DNA of 64,000 bases from Paracoccaceae bacterium (lineage in GTDB: Bacteria > Pseudomonadota > Alphaproteobacteria > Rhodobacterales > Rhodobacteraceae), in the NCBI GenBank assembly GCA_020832445.1, contig JAFIEO010000042.1:1-64000 (forward strand), given 5' to 3'. A program made the translations under genes and the position numbers. The notes under the pieces were generated by a model. The model ran no database searches, was not told the origin of the DNA, and worked only from the letters and a program-made list of their open reading frames with translations. Within the stretch, counting starts at the first letter, position 1. The number at the start of each line of letters is the position of its first letter. Positions 7,743 through 16,425 of this stretch are shown piece by piece.

Positions 7743-8278
7743 GGGCCAAGCCAGCCATGAATCTGGCCCACCACCAGCATTGCAAACAGCGCGCCCACAA
7801 CGGCCACGCCTTCTTTCCACATCGCGGCCTCGGGCGGGCGTGTCCAGTCGCGGTTTGCGCGGTTGATCATAATCACCGACACCACCGCCCATGCCAGCAG
7901 ACCGCCAAACAGGATGACGCCCTGCAAAGTGCCCACAACCAGCAAATGCGCAAGTGCCCATGCCTTGAACCCCGACAATTGCGGGTGACGGATGCGCTGG
8001 TGCAGGCCGGTTTTCAGCCCCGATACGGCGAACAGATAGAACCCTATGAACACCAGCAAGTTGTTCAGATGCGTCATCCATGGCGGCGATACCCACAGCC
8101 AGATTGGGTCGGCCATGCGGTAGCCGATGGTCATCACCACGATGGATACCAGCAACAAAACCGCAACCACCCCCATCCCCTTGTCGCCCATTTCCGCGCG
8201 CCGCTCCGGTGCGAGTCGCTTGAACAGATGCGCGCCCGCCCATAGGGCAACGCCAAGGATCAGAAGGGTGGTTCCCAT
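7724..8278 (-). CDS. NnrU family membrane protein
   Basis: A 184-residue integral membrane protein with five or six hydrophobic helices. The signature RHPQLSGFKAWALAHLL (near residue 100) is the hallmark of the NnrU/isoprenylcysteine-methyltransferase-like fold. NnrU was named from denitrification loci, but many members have no known role; no nitric-oxide genes are seen here. It starts five bases after the mcl2 stop and belongs to the minus-strand block mcl2-NnrU-DUF1737-mch. Its 3' end is caught in a short tandem repeat, so C-terminal length may vary between strains. Confidence 0.85.
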   Translation of the reverse strand: MGTTLLILGVALWAGAHLFKRLAPERRAEMGDKGMGVVAVLLLVSIVVMTIGYRMADPIWLWVSPPWMTHLNNLLVFIGFYLFAVSGLKTGLHQRIRHPQLSGFKAWALAHLLVVGTLQGVILFGGLLAWAVVSVIMINRANRDWTRPPEAAMWKEGVAVVGALFAMLVVGQIHGWLGPWPFGG

Positions 8279-8283
8279 AATGG

Positions 8284-9150
8284 CTACTCCGTAAAGGATG
8301 CGATGGCGTCTGCCTTCGCAAGGATTTGCTGTGCGGTCACAATATGCAGATTTTCGACAATCTTACCATCCACGACCGCCACACCTTCGCCTTTTGCTGT
8401 CGCCTGTTCAAATGCGGCGATCTGGCGCCGCGCAAGGGCTACTTCGTCATCTGATGGCGCAAAAATCTGGTTGGCAATGTCCAGTTGTGCGGGGTGAATC
8501 AGCGTCTTGCCGTCAAAGCCCATGTCGCGGCCCTGCTGGCATTCCGCGCGCAGCCCCTCTTCATCCTTGAACGCGTTATAGACCCCGTCCACCGCCACGA
8601 TTCCGGCCGCCTTGGCCGCCATCAGGGGCAGTTGCAGCGCCGTCATCAGCGGCAGGCGGTCCGCCCGGAACCGGCACCCCATATCCTTGGCCAGATCATT
8701 CGTGCCCATGATGAATCCGCCCATGCGCGGGGCCTGCGCGATCTCCAGCGCGTTCAGCACCCCAAGGGGGGATTCGATCATGGCCCAGATGCGGGTGTTT
8801 GCGGTCTCGCTTCGGGCGTCCAGCAGGCGGGCCAACGCGGTCACATGGGCTGCACTGTCCACCTTGGGCAGCAGGATCGCCTCGGGTTTTGCCGTGGCAA
8901 TCACATCCAGATCATCCGCGCCCCATGGCGATGACAGCGCATTGATCCGCACCAGTTTCGCGCGCCTGCCATAGTCCAGCGCGCACAGCTTCTCAGTCAG
9001 CAGTTTGCGGGCATTTGGCTTTTCATCAACCGCAACCGCATCTTCCAGATCAAAGATAATGGCGTCCGTTGCAAGGCCGGTGGCTTTTTCCAGCGCCCGC
9101 TCCTTAGAGCCGGGAATATACAGAACCGATCGGAAGGGGCGCGTGTCCAT
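8284..9150 (-). CDS. mcl2: (3S)-malyl-CoA thioesterase / CitE-like lyase
   Basis: A 288-residue HpcH/HpaI-CitE superfamily protein. Visible family motifs are RSVLYIPGSKERALEKA, DLEDAVAVDEK (metal-binding acidic residues), VRINA, LLPKVDS, and WAMIESPLGVLN. In the ethylmalonyl-CoA pathway Mcl1 cleaves malyl-CoA and the shorter Mcl2 hydrolyses (3S)-malyl-CoA to malate. The length and the neighbouring mch favour Mcl2, but lyase activity cannot be excluded from sequence. The ATG at 9150 has AAGGAGA upstream. It is probably the first gene of the block, divergent from 9346. Confidence 0.8.
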   Translation of the reverse strand: MDTRPFRSVLYIPGSKERALEKATGLATDAIIFDLEDAVAVDEKPNARKLLTEKLCALDYGRRAKLVRINALSSPWGADDLDVIATAKPEAILLPKVDSAAHVTALARLLDARSETANTRIWAMIESPLGVLNALEIAQAPRMGGFIMGTNDLAKDMGCRFRADRLPLMTALQLPLMAAKAAGIVAVDGVYNAFKDEEGLRAECQQGRDMGFDGKTLIHPAQLDIANQIFAPSDDEVALARRQIAAFEQATAKGEGVAVVDGKIVENLHIVTAQQILAKADAIASFTE

Positions 9151-9345
9151 GAGTCTCTCCTTGTAATAATATTGCGTGCAAAACACCAGTTTCGGTTACA
9201 TTTGGCAAGCCCTGTTTTGCTGCATTGCGGCAGAATGGCGGTTTCGTATGGCGGGCCGCTGCGTTCGCTGTCTTTACCGCGTTTTGGCGAGGGGCGTGGC
9301 AGACTTGAGTTTTCGGTCCATACCCCATGCGAAAGGTCTTGAATT

Positions 9346-9660
9346 ATGCGTCTGAAATCTGCCTGCCTTGCGATAGCCGTGTCCCTGTTGGCCGCACCGG
9401 TTCAGGCGCAGGGTTTGTCCTGTGCTCCGCGCGCGGATGTCTTGAAACTGCTGGCTGACGCTGCGCAATCGCGCCGCGCCATTGGTCTGTCAGGGCGCGC
9501 GGTGATGGAAATGTTCGCCGCAACCGACAGCACGGACTGGACCATTACCGTCACCTTGCCTGACGGGCGCATGTGTTTGTTGGCCCAGGGCACCGCGTTT
9601 GATGCAGGCCATGAGATGTTCCCCGCGCGCGGGAAGCCGTTGTCATTCATACTGGAATGA
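9346..9660 (+). CDS. Small exported hypothetical protein
   Basis: A 104-residue protein with a clear signal peptide (MRLKSACLAIAVSLLAAPVQA-Q, cleavage near residue 21). The mature part has two cysteines (LSCAPR, RMCLLAQG) that could form a disulfide, and a central WTITVTLPDGRMCL strand. I do not recognise the family. It lies alone between mcl2 (divergent) and the RpiR regulator (same strand, 53 bases on to the probable start). Confidence 0.65.
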   Translation: MRLKSACLAIAVSLLAAPVQAQGLSCAPRADVLKLLADAAQSRRAIGLSGRAVMEMFAATDSTDWTITVTLPDGRMCLLAQGTAFDAGHEMFPARGKPLSFILE

Positions 9661-9662
9661 TA

Positions 9663-9689
9663 CATTTGTTTCACAATGCGAAATGAATG
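9663..9689. promoter_or_regulatory. Candidate operator of the RpiR-type regulator
   Basis: CATTTGTTTC (9663..9672) and GAAATGAATG (9680..9689) form an imperfect inverted repeat (8 of 10 bases) with a 7-base spacer, 24 bases before the preferred start of the RpiR gene. The position suits autoregulation. The assignment is inference only. Confidence 0.35.
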
Positions 9690-9713
9690 TTGTTTTTTCG
9701 TCGCGGATGTGGT

Positions 9714-10610
9714 ATGCCCAATGGCATGATGCAACGAATTCAGTCCCGCATAGCAGCCCGTCTGCCCGAGCTTCCCGGTCAATTGCGCCAAGCTGCACAA
9801 TGGATTGTAGATAACCCGCGCGATGTGGCATTGCTGTCCATGCGCGAACAGGCGCGGCGCGCAGGCGTGCAGCCCGCGTCAATGACACGGCTGGCGCAAG
9901 CGCTTGGCTACGAAGGTTTTGACGTGTTGCGCGCCCAGCATGCCGATATTTTGCGCGATATGGGGCAGGGGCTAAGCGGGCAGGCGCAACGGCGCCTGCA
10001 AGTGGATGCAGGCAGTGTGACAGGCATAGCAAATGCAATGATTGCCCATTCGGCGGCGCAAATCGCGGAACTGGCCAATAGTGATGTGGCAAGTGCGCTG
10101 GACCGCGCGGCGGATCACTTGTCGAAATCTGCGCGCATATTCTGTTTGGGGCAGCGGTCAAGCCATGCGGTGGCGTGGCATTTCTATTACGCGCTGTCGC
10201 TGGTCAGTGACCGTGCGGTGTTGCTGGACATGGCAGGGGGCACGGGGTTTGACCCGCTGATGCGCTCGGGCGCGGGTGATGCGCTGTTTGTGTGCTGCGT
10301 GCAGCCCTACACCCGCGCCGTGGTGGACGCGACCGAACAGGCCCGCCAGCGCGGGCTGCGCATTGTCGCGGTAACAGACAGCCCGTTTTCGCCGTTGGTC
10401 GGCGCGGATGACACCGCGCTGATCGTGCCCACCGCCAGCGCATCCTATCTGCATGCCATGACACCGGCCTTTCTGATGGCCGATATTCTGGCCGCGCTAA
10501 TCGCGCGCGCCGATGATCCCGAAACGCTGGCGCGGCTGGACGGGCTGGACCGCCAGTTGGCCACGCTGAACACGTTTTTCCAGTTTCCTGATGACAAGGC
10601 AGACCCATGA
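9714..10610 (+). CDS. MurR/RpiR family transcriptional regulator
   Basis: About 298 residues. The N-terminal HTH_6 domain (LPGQLRQAAQWIVDNPRDVALLSMREQARRAGVQPASMTRLAQALGY) is followed by a SIS sugar-phosphate-binding domain (ARIFCLGQRSSHAVAWHFYYALSLV ... RIVAVTDSPFSPL). RpiR proteins sense phosphorylated or amino-containing metabolites and often control neighbouring catabolic genes. ATG 9714 is preferred over 9687 because an inverted repeat overlaps the latter; 9726 is also possible. Its TGA overlaps the ATG of the aminotransferase gene (ATGA), so the two are translationally coupled and it probably regulates that operon. Confidence 0.88.
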   Translation: MPNGMMQRIQSRIAARLPELPGQLRQAAQWIVDNPRDVALLSMREQARRAGVQPASMTRLAQALGYEGFDVLRAQHADILRDMGQGLSGQAQRRLQVDAGSVTGIANAMIAHSAAQIAELANSDVASALDRAADHLSKSARIFCLGQRSSHAVAWHFYYALSLVSDRAVLLDMAGGTGFDPLMRSGAGDALFVCCVQPYTRAVVDATEQARQRGLRIVAVTDSPFSPLVGADDTALIVPTASASYLHAMTPAFLMADILAALIARADDPETLARLDGLDRQLATLNTFFQFPDDKADP

Positions 10611-11932
10611 CCCATTTGCTGCACCGTTCCATCCATACCCCCCCCCGCAAGGCAGTATCTGCGGCGGGCATCCATTTTACCGATGCAGCGGGCAAACAGT
10701 ATATCGATGCGTCGGGCGGGGCGGCGGTGTCCTGTCTGGGGCATGCGCATCCCGATGTGCTGGCCGCGCTGCATGCGCAGCTTGACCGGCTGGCCTATGC
10801 GCATACCGGCTTTTTCACCTCTGACGTGGCCGAAGACCTTGCCGACACGCTGATAGCCAGCGCGCCCGAAGGGTTAAGCCATGTCTATCTGGTGTCTGGC
10901 GGGTCCGAGGCGGTCGAGGCGGCGTTGAAAATGGCGCGGCAGTATTTCACCGAAACCGGCCAGCCGCAGCGCCGCCATATTATCGCGCGCCGGCAAAGTT
11001 ACCATGGCAACACGCTGGGCGCTTTGGCGACAGGGGGCAATGAATGGCGCCGCGCGCAGTTCAAACCGCTGTTGATGCAGGCCCATCACATCGCGCCCTG
11101 CTATGCCTACCGCGAACAGCATGCGGGCGAGCCGGACGCCGACTACGCCCTGCGTGCGGCGGGTGAGCTGGAGGCGAAAATTCTGGAACTTGGCCCCGAC
11201 ACAGTGGCCGCGTTCGTGGCCGAACCTGTGGTTGGCGCAACATCGGGCGCAGTGCCTGCCGTGGGCGATTATTTCAAACATATCCGTGCAATTTGTGACC
11301 GTTACGGGGTGTTGTTAATCCTTGACGAAGTGATGTGCGGCATGGGGCGCACGGGCAACCTGTTTGCGTGCGAACATGACGGCATAGCGCCTGATCTGCT
11401 GACCATCGCCAAGGGTTTGGGCGGGGGGTATCAGCCTATCGGGGCCACATTGTTAAGCCGCAAGATCTATGACGCTTTTGCAAACGGGTCGGGGTTTTTT
11501 CAGCATGGCCATACCTATATGGGCCACCCTATGGCGGCGGCTGCCGGATTGGCCGTGCAGCAAGTGATCGCGCGCGACAATCTGCTGGCCAATGTGCGCG
11601 ATATGGGCGCGGTGTTGCGCGAAAACCTGCAATCGGCTTTTGGTCAACACCCGCATATTGGCGACATTCGCGGGCGCGGGTTGTTTCAGGCGATTGAACT
11701 TGTGGCCGACCGCGACACGAAAGCGCCGTTTGATCCCGCGCGCAAAATCCACGCCCATATCAAGCGCGAGGCGATGGAACGCGGGCTTATGGTCTATCCG
11801 ATGGGGGGCACGATTGACGGGGTGCAGGGCGATCATGTGCTGCTGGCACCCCCCTTTATTGTGACCCGCGATGATCTGGGGCAGGTGACACAGCGCCTGT
11901 CCGACGCGGTCAAGGCGGCGCTGGCTGCATGA
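10607..11932 (+). CDS. Class III PLP-dependent aminotransferase
   Basis: A 441-residue fold-type I aminotransferase. GGSEAVEAALKMA binds the PLP phosphate, D240 in LILDEVMCGMGRTG contacts the pyridine nitrogen, and K269 in TIAKGLGGGYQPIGA forms the Schiff base. The HGHTYMGHPMAAAAGLAV motif is typical of the omega-aminotransferase branch (beta-alanine, taurine and polyamine aminotransferases). The substrate cannot be fixed. Coupling to an RpiR regulator upstream and a carboxymuconolactone-decarboxylase-like protein downstream (both by ATGA overlaps) suggests a small inducible amine catabolic operon. Confidence 0.9.
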   Translation: MTHLLHRSIHTPPRKAVSAAGIHFTDAAGKQYIDASGGAAVSCLGHAHPDVLAALHAQLDRLAYAHTGFFTSDVAEDLADTLIASAPEGLSHVYLVSGGSEAVEAALKMARQYFTETGQPQRRHIIARRQSYHGNTLGALATGGNEWRRAQFKPLLMQAHHIAPCYAYREQHAGEPDADYALRAAGELEAKILELGPDTVAAFVAEPVVGATSGAVPAVGDYFKHIRAICDRYGVLLILDEVMCGMGRTGNLFACEHDGIAPDLLTIAKGLGGGYQPIGATLLSRKIYDAFANGSGFFQHGHTYMGHPMAAAAGLAVQQVIARDNLLANVRDMGAVLRENLQSAFGQHPHIGDIRGRGLFQAIELVADRDTKAPFDPARKIHAHIKREAMERGLMVYPMGGTIDGVQGDHVLLAPPFIVTRDDLGQVTQRLSDAVKAALAA

Positions 11933-12486
11933 GTGTGCCGGATTTCGCGCCCCTGCCGGATTCTGACTGGCCCGATGCGCTGGACGATCTGCGCACGGGG
12001 TTTGCCGGTCAGTTGAATGTCTACCGGATCATGGCCCATCATCCCGCGCTGTTGCGGGCATGGACGGGGTTGCGCACCCATATCGTGCAAAACACATCCC
12101 TTGGGCCGCAGCGGGCAGAGGTGGTTATTCTGCGCCTCGCGCATCGTGTGGGCTGTGCCTATGAATGGAACCAGCATGTTGTGCGCGGGCTGGCGGCGGG
12201 GCTGGACAAAGGGCGCATTGCCGCGTTGCGCGGACCGCTTGCCCAGATGCCGCCCGAAGATGCCTTGCTTGCGGGGGCCGTGGATGCGCTGGTGGATAGC
12301 AAGCGCCTTGAGCCTGCGCTATTGGGCGAAGTGGTGGCGCTTGTGGGCAAGCATGGCGCGCTGGATCTGATGGCAACCGCAGGCATGTATCTGACATTGG
12401 GGTTCATGCTGAACACCGCACCGCCCGCGCTGGAACCCGCGATTGCGCGGAAGCTGGCGCAGCAGGCCCCGGAACTGGCGGCCTGA
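11929..12486 (+). CDS. Carboxymuconolactone decarboxylase-like (AhpD fold) protein
   Basis: 185 residues. The core RAEVVILRLAHRVGCAYEWNQHVVRGLAAGL is the alpha-helical AhpD/CMD pattern. AhpD itself uses a CxxC pair; here only one cysteine precedes YEWNQH, so a peroxidase role is unlikely and a lyase or decarboxylase-type role is more plausible. It is translationally coupled to the aminotransferase and is the last gene of the operon. Repeat copy C lies downstream. Confidence 0.82.
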   Translation: MSVPDFAPLPDSDWPDALDDLRTGFAGQLNVYRIMAHHPALLRAWTGLRTHIVQNTSLGPQRAEVVILRLAHRVGCAYEWNQHVVRGLAAGLDKGRIAALRGPLAQMPPEDALLAGAVDALVDSKRLEPALLGEVVALVGKHGALDLMATAGMYLTLGFMLNTAPPALEPAIARKLAQQAPELAA

Positions 12487-12531
12487 GAGGTTGTGTCTGG
12501 TTATCGTTGAATGCGGGCGTGGTTCGGTTTT

Positions 12532-12758
12532 GGCCTTTTGCGGTCATTCGCGCGGGGACTAAGCCCGCGCCAGCGGTGGGCCGGGGTCTGCCGATCCGGC
12601 GTTCGAGGAATGCACTTTATGCAGGCGGCATACTCCAAGATCATTGCCTTGGCGTGTCATCAGCCAAATCGGCAGGCCGCGGGACGGCCCACCGATGGCG
12701 CGGCGGGCTGCGCCCTTTGCCCCGCGCGTTGGGGCTTTTCTGATGTCTGCAATACGCC
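12532..12758 (+). repeat. Dispersed repeat family 1, copy C
   Basis: Same orientation as copy B. GGCCTTTTGCGGTCATTCGC begins it exactly as in copy B; the right end is degenerate (TCTGCAATACGCC), yet similarity continues a few bases further (CAGAACTG). The left arm GCGCCAGCGGTGGGCC faces GGCCCACCGATGGCGC; the G-to-A change on the right sits opposite a T on the left, so that pair is kept. It occupies most of the 12487..12869 gap, whose remainder holds the infC terminator. Confidence 0.82.
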
Positions 12759-12807
12759 AGAACTGCCCGCCCATGATCGCCTTGGACCGGCTGCAACCTT
12801 GCCCCCC

Positions 12808-12838
12808 AAACAAAAGACCCGCTGCGGAATACAGCGGG
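12808..12838 (-). terminator. Terminator after infC
   Basis: Minus-strand hairpin CCCGCTG / CAGCGGG (arms 12832..12838 and 12818..12824) with a 7-base loop, followed by a T-rich tract (TCTTTTGTTTG). It starts 31 bases after the infC stop. Confidence 0.75.
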
Positions 12839-12869
12839 CCGTCTGTTCGGGGAATTCACGAAAGCGGGG

Positions 12870-13409
12870 TCAGCGCGGTGCGATCATCATGATCATCTGC
12901 CGCCCTTCCATCTTGGGCATGCTTTCGACCTTGCCAAGTTCTTTAATGTCGCCAGCGACACGGTGCAGCAATTCGGACCCGATATTCTGGTGCGCCATTT
13001 CACGACCACGGAAGCGCAACGTCACCTTTACCTTGTCGCCAGCTTCCAGAAAGCGGATGACATTGCGCATCTTGACTTCATAGTCATGCGTATCGGTATT
13101 GGGGCGGAACTTTACTTCCTTGATTTCGATAATGTGCTGTTTCTTGCGCGCTTCGGCTTCGCGCTTCTGGACTTCGTATTTATACTTGCCGAAATCCATG
13201 ATCTTGCAGACCGGCGGGGTCGCATTGGGCGAGATTTCGACAAGATCCAGGCCAACCTCTTCGGCCAGCAAAATCGCCTGAGAGGGTTTTACAACCCCAA
13301 GATTTTCACCTTCGGCCCCGATAAGGCGGATTTCCGGCGCGCGGATACGGTCATTCACACGCGGGCCAGTGTCGCGTTGCGGCGGGGCATTATGCGGTCT
13401 GCGGGCTAT
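12870..13409 (-). CDS. infC: Translation initiation factor IF-3, probable AUA start
   Basis: IF-3 prevents premature 30S-50S joining and proofreads start codons. The N-terminal domain ([24 protein letters not shown]), linker ([30 protein letters not shown]) and C-terminal domain ([18 protein letters not shown]) are complete. The family start expected before ARRPHN is here an AUA codon (13409..13407), with AGAAGGA eight bases upstream; an in-frame GTG at 13427 is the alternative (185 residues) but lies upstream of that ribosome-binding site. E. coli infC uses AUU for autoregulation, so AUA would serve the same logic. Length from AUA is 179 residues. Confidence 0.95.
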   Translation of the reverse strand: MARRPHNAPPQRDTGPRVNDRIRAPEIRLIGAEGENLGVVKPSQAILLAEEVGLDLVEISPNATPPVCKIMDFGKYKYEVQKREAEARKKQHIIEIKEVKFRPNTDTHDYEVKMRNVIRFLEAGDKVKVTLRFRGREMAHQNIGSELLHRVAGDIKELGKVESMPKMEGRQMIMMIAPR

Positions 13410-13603
13410 GGTAAGATTCCTTCTCACGTTTCATTGATGGCGCAGGATAAAGCCGCACGGCATGTGATTCAAGCGCGAAGATTCAAACTGTTCTTGGCAG
13501 TAACACGCTTGTTTTATCATTACTGAATATCAGCGCTTTGCAAGCGCAGAAATCTCTGCGATATACCGACGCCAGTTTGATATTATGGTAAAGGAAGCCA
13601 CAT

Positions 13604-14227
13604 ATGAACAAATCGGTGTTGATCATTATCGCCGCAGCCGCGGTTGCCGCGGCCATCTGGCTTGGCGTGCAATCGCGCGACGTGCCAGAGCCGGTTCCCG
13701 CGCCTGAACCCGAGCTGACAGTAGAAGACCCTATTGAAGAGACCGTCGAAGAGCCAGCAGTCGAAGAAGAGCCGGCGATTGAAGAAGACCTGACCGAGGA
13801 ACAGCCAAGCGTCGAAGAGCTGCTTGATGATGTTGCCGATGAAGCCGCTGAAACTGTCGATCAGGCGGTCGAGGGTGAGGTTGAGGCAGAATCGCAAAGC
13901 GTTGAAGATGCTGTGGAAGATATCCTTGGTGATGATGGCGCAGATGCGGGCACAGATGCTGCAACCGTAGACGCCGCTGTCGAGGATGCCGCAGAAGACC
14001 TGTCATCCGATGCTGCCGAAACCACAGCAGACGCAATCGACGAAGCCGTGGAAACGCAGGATCTGGGACTGGACCTGTCGGTTGACGCCATTCGTTCGCG
14101 TATCGAAGCCGCAGGTCTTGGCATGTCCGAGCGTGTGACCATCGAAGGTTTGTTGCAAGCGGCCGGTGACAACCCCGAATTGCTGCAACAGGTTGCAGAC
14201 CGTCTGCGCGAGCTGACCGGCAACTGA
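13604..14227 (+). CDS. Acidic, membrane-anchored hypothetical protein
   Basis: A 207-residue protein. Residues 4-22 (SVLIIIAAAAVAAAIWLGV) form one membrane anchor. Then come a Pro-Glu stretch (PEPVPAPEPELTVEDP), about 120 residues extremely rich in Glu, Asp, Ala and Val with E-E and D-A repeats, and a C-terminal folded-looking part (LSVDAIRSRIEAAGLGMSERVTIEGLLQAAGDNPELLQQVADRLREL). No family is recognised. The acidic region should be periplasmic if the anchor is a standard N-in helix. The acid bias fits a salt-adapted organism. AAGGAAG precedes the ATG, and a strong terminator follows. It is divergent from infC. Confidence 0.75.
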   Translation: MNKSVLIIIAAAAVAAAIWLGVQSRDVPEPVPAPEPELTVEDPIEETVEEPAVEEEPAIEEDLTEEQPSVEELLDDVADEAAETVDQAVEGEVEAESQSVEDAVEDILGDDGADAGTDAATVDAAVEDAAEDLSSDAAETTADAIDEAVETQDLGLDLSVDAIRSRIEAAGLGMSERVTIEGLLQAAGDNPELLQQVADRLRELTGN

Positions 14228-14249
14228 TCGGAACCTATCGCATAATAAA

Positions 14250-14279
14250 AGCCCGGATGCGTCGCATCCGGGCTTTTTT
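14250..14279. terminator. Strong bidirectional terminator
   Basis: AGCCCGGATGC (14250..14260) and GCATCCGGGCT (14264..14274) form an 11-base perfect stem with a 3-base loop. A T run follows on the plus strand, and an A run precedes it, which gives a T run on the minus strand. It ends the acidic-protein gene and, in the other direction, the ASKHA gene. Confidence 0.9.
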
Positions 14280-14299
14280 CATGGCTGCACGTTCGGACA

Positions 14300-16339
14300 T
14301 CAGCCCCGCTTGCGTCTGCGCCGCCCGCCATCGCCGTCGCCGCCGCCGGTGTTGAAACTGACATCGGGCAGGGTGACGATCTGCGCCAGTTCGGGAAATT
14401 TATCCACCGCATGGGGCAGGGCGCTGGCATTGACAAAATGTTCCTGAAAGCGCGGCTCGATGGCGGTTTCAACCTTATGGATGCGCCGCACCGTCCCTTC
14501 AATCGCGGCGCGGGCGCTGGCGCTGCACAGCGCGATCCGCGCGCCATGTCCGGCGGCATTGCCTGCACTGGTTACATTCGCCAGCAGCGCATCGGGGATC
14601 ATGCCCAGAACCATCGCATGTTTGGGGCTGATATGCGCCCCGAACGCACCGGCCAGAACCACGCGGTCAACATGGTCGGTGCCGATTTCATCCATCAACA
14701 GGCGTGCGCCCGCATAAAGCGCGGATTTCGCAAGCTGGATGGCGCGGATATCGCCTTGGGTCACGGTAATGCGTGGCCCGCCTGTGGCACTGGCATCATG
14801 GATAAGATAGGCATGTGTCCGCCCTTCGGCCTGACAGCGCCATGTGCCGGTTTGTTCCGCAGACCCGATCAGGCCCGATTTGTCCACCAGCCCCGCCATG
14901 CGCATTTCGGCCACTGCCTCGATAATGCCCGACCCGCAGATACCTGTCACGCCGGTCGATGCTATGGCATCTGCAAATGCAGGGTCATCCGACCACAATT
15001 CGCAGCCGATGACGCGAAAGCGCGGCTCTCGTGTGTCGGGGTCAATGCGAATCGCCTCGATTGCGCCGGGGGCGGCGCGCTGGCCTGATGATATCTGCGC
15101 GCCCTCAAACGCAGGGCCGGTGGGCGACGAGCAGGCCAGAACGCGGCGCTTGTCCCCCAGCAGGATTTCGGCATTCGTGCCCACATCCACGACCAGAACC
15201 AGATCATCCGATGTCTCTGGGCTTTCGGACAGGGCGACCGCGGCTGCATCCGCGCCCACATGCCCTGCAATGCAGGGCAGAAGATAGGTGCGCGCGGCAG
15301 GGTTCATGGCATGCAGGCCCAGCTCGCGCGCATCCAGCGTCAGCGATTCCGACATGGCCAACGCAAAGGGTGCCTGTCCCAGTTCCACGGGGTCAATGCC
15401 CAGAAACAGATGATGCATGACAGGGTTGCACACGACCACCGCTTCCATAATCTCGCGCGCGGTTATTCCGGCTTCCTGTGCGATTGCCTCGAATAACGTG
15501 TTCATGCCTTCGCGCACCGTGCGCGTCATTTCCACATCGCCGCCCGGATTCATCATGGCGTAGCTGACGCGCGACATCAGATCTTCGCCAAAGCGGATTT
15601 GCGGGTTCATGATGCCTGATGATGTCACCACCTCGCCGGTGCGCAGATCACACAGATGGGCGGCAATGGTGGTGGACCCCAGATCAACGGCCAGCCCGTA
15701 CAGCCCACCTTCATACAGCCCCGGCCATATGTCCAGCACCCGATGCGGGCCGGCGTGATGGTCCTTGTGCAGCGCAACTGTCACCTGCCACGCGCCTTGC
15801 CGCAGCGCGGGTTGCAACTTGCGCAGCACGTCCAGCGGTGCGGTCACACCGTCGATCTGCCACTGGTCGCGCAGTGCTGTAGCAAGGCGTTCAAAATCGC
15901 CTGATGGTTCATGCATGTCGGGTTCGGTGACATCTACCAGATAAAGACGCGTCGCAGGGTCCATGATAATGGGGCGCGCACTTGCGGCCTTGCGCACGAC
16001 CTGCCGGTGAACCTGACTTTCGGCGGGCACATCAATGACCACATCGCCCATGATCTGCGCCTGACAGCCCAGCCGCCGCCCGTCCTTCAGCCCGCGTTTG
16101 TCGTGGTAGCGTTGCTCCACCGCATTCCAGTCCGACAAGGCATCACCGGCAACGGTCACACCATGTTTGGAAAATTCGCCGTAACCCGGCGAAATCTGGC
16201 ATTTGGAACAGATGCCGCGCCCGCCGCAGACCGAATCCAGATCGACGCCCAGTTGTCGCGCGGCAGTCAGCACCGGCGTTCCCAAAGGAAAACGCCCCCG
16301 CTTGCCCGAGGGCGTAAAAATTACCAACGCATCTGACAT
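14300..16339 (-). CDS. Ferredoxin-ASKHA protein (reductive activator family)
   Basis: A 679-residue two-part protein. The N-terminal 2Fe-2S ferredoxin domain shows CGGRGICSKCQ (near residues 38-48) plus a later cysteine (RLGCQAQI). The C-terminal ASKHA ATPase (DUF4445) shows LAVDLGSTTIAAHLCDL, VVDVGTNAEILLG and GICGSGIIEAVAEM. Related RamA/RACE proteins use ATP to re-reduce corrinoid in methyltransferases. No corrinoid protein or methyltransferase gene is in this window, so its partner lies elsewhere, possibly a cobalamin-dependent demethylase or methionine synthase. The extreme C-terminus is basic (GGRRRRKRG). The minus-strand neighbours upstream are three universal stress genes. Confidence 0.87.
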   Translation of the reverse strand: MSDALVIFTPSGKRGRFPLGTPVLTAARQLGVDLDSVCGGRGICSKCQISPGYGEFSKHGVTVAGDALSDWNAVEQRYHDKRGLKDGRRLGCQAQIMGDVVIDVPAESQVHRQVVRKAASARPIIMDPATRLYLVDVTEPDMHEPSGDFERLATALRDQWQIDGVTAPLDVLRKLQPALRQGAWQVTVALHKDHHAGPHRVLDIWPGLYEGGLYGLAVDLGSTTIAAHLCDLRTGEVVTSSGIMNPQIRFGEDLMSRVSYAMMNPGGDVEMTRTVREGMNTLFEAIAQEAGITAREIMEAVVVCNPVMHHLFLGIDPVELGQAPFALAMSESLTLDARELGLHAMNPAARTYLLPCIAGHVGADAAAVALSESPETSDDLVLVVDVGTNAEILLGDKRRVLACSSPTGPAFEGAQISSGQRAAPGAIEAIRIDPDTREPRFRVIGCELWSDDPAFADAIASTGVTGICGSGIIEAVAEMRMAGLVDKSGLIGSAEQTGTWRCQAEGRTHAYLIHDASATGGPRITVTQGDIRAIQLAKSALYAGARLLMDEIGTDHVDRVVLAGAFGAHISPKHAMVLGMIPDALLANVTSAGNAAGHGARIALCSASARAAIEGTVRRIHKVETAIEPRFQEHFVNASALPHAVDKFPELAQIVTLPDVSFNTGGGDGDGGRRRRKRG

Positions 16340-16425
16340 CTGCCGCCTCCTGTAGTGTGCCCCTCAGATAACGGCTTGTGCGCGATAGGAAAGGGCGGAT
16401 CGCGGCATGTCGCGCAAAAAATACG

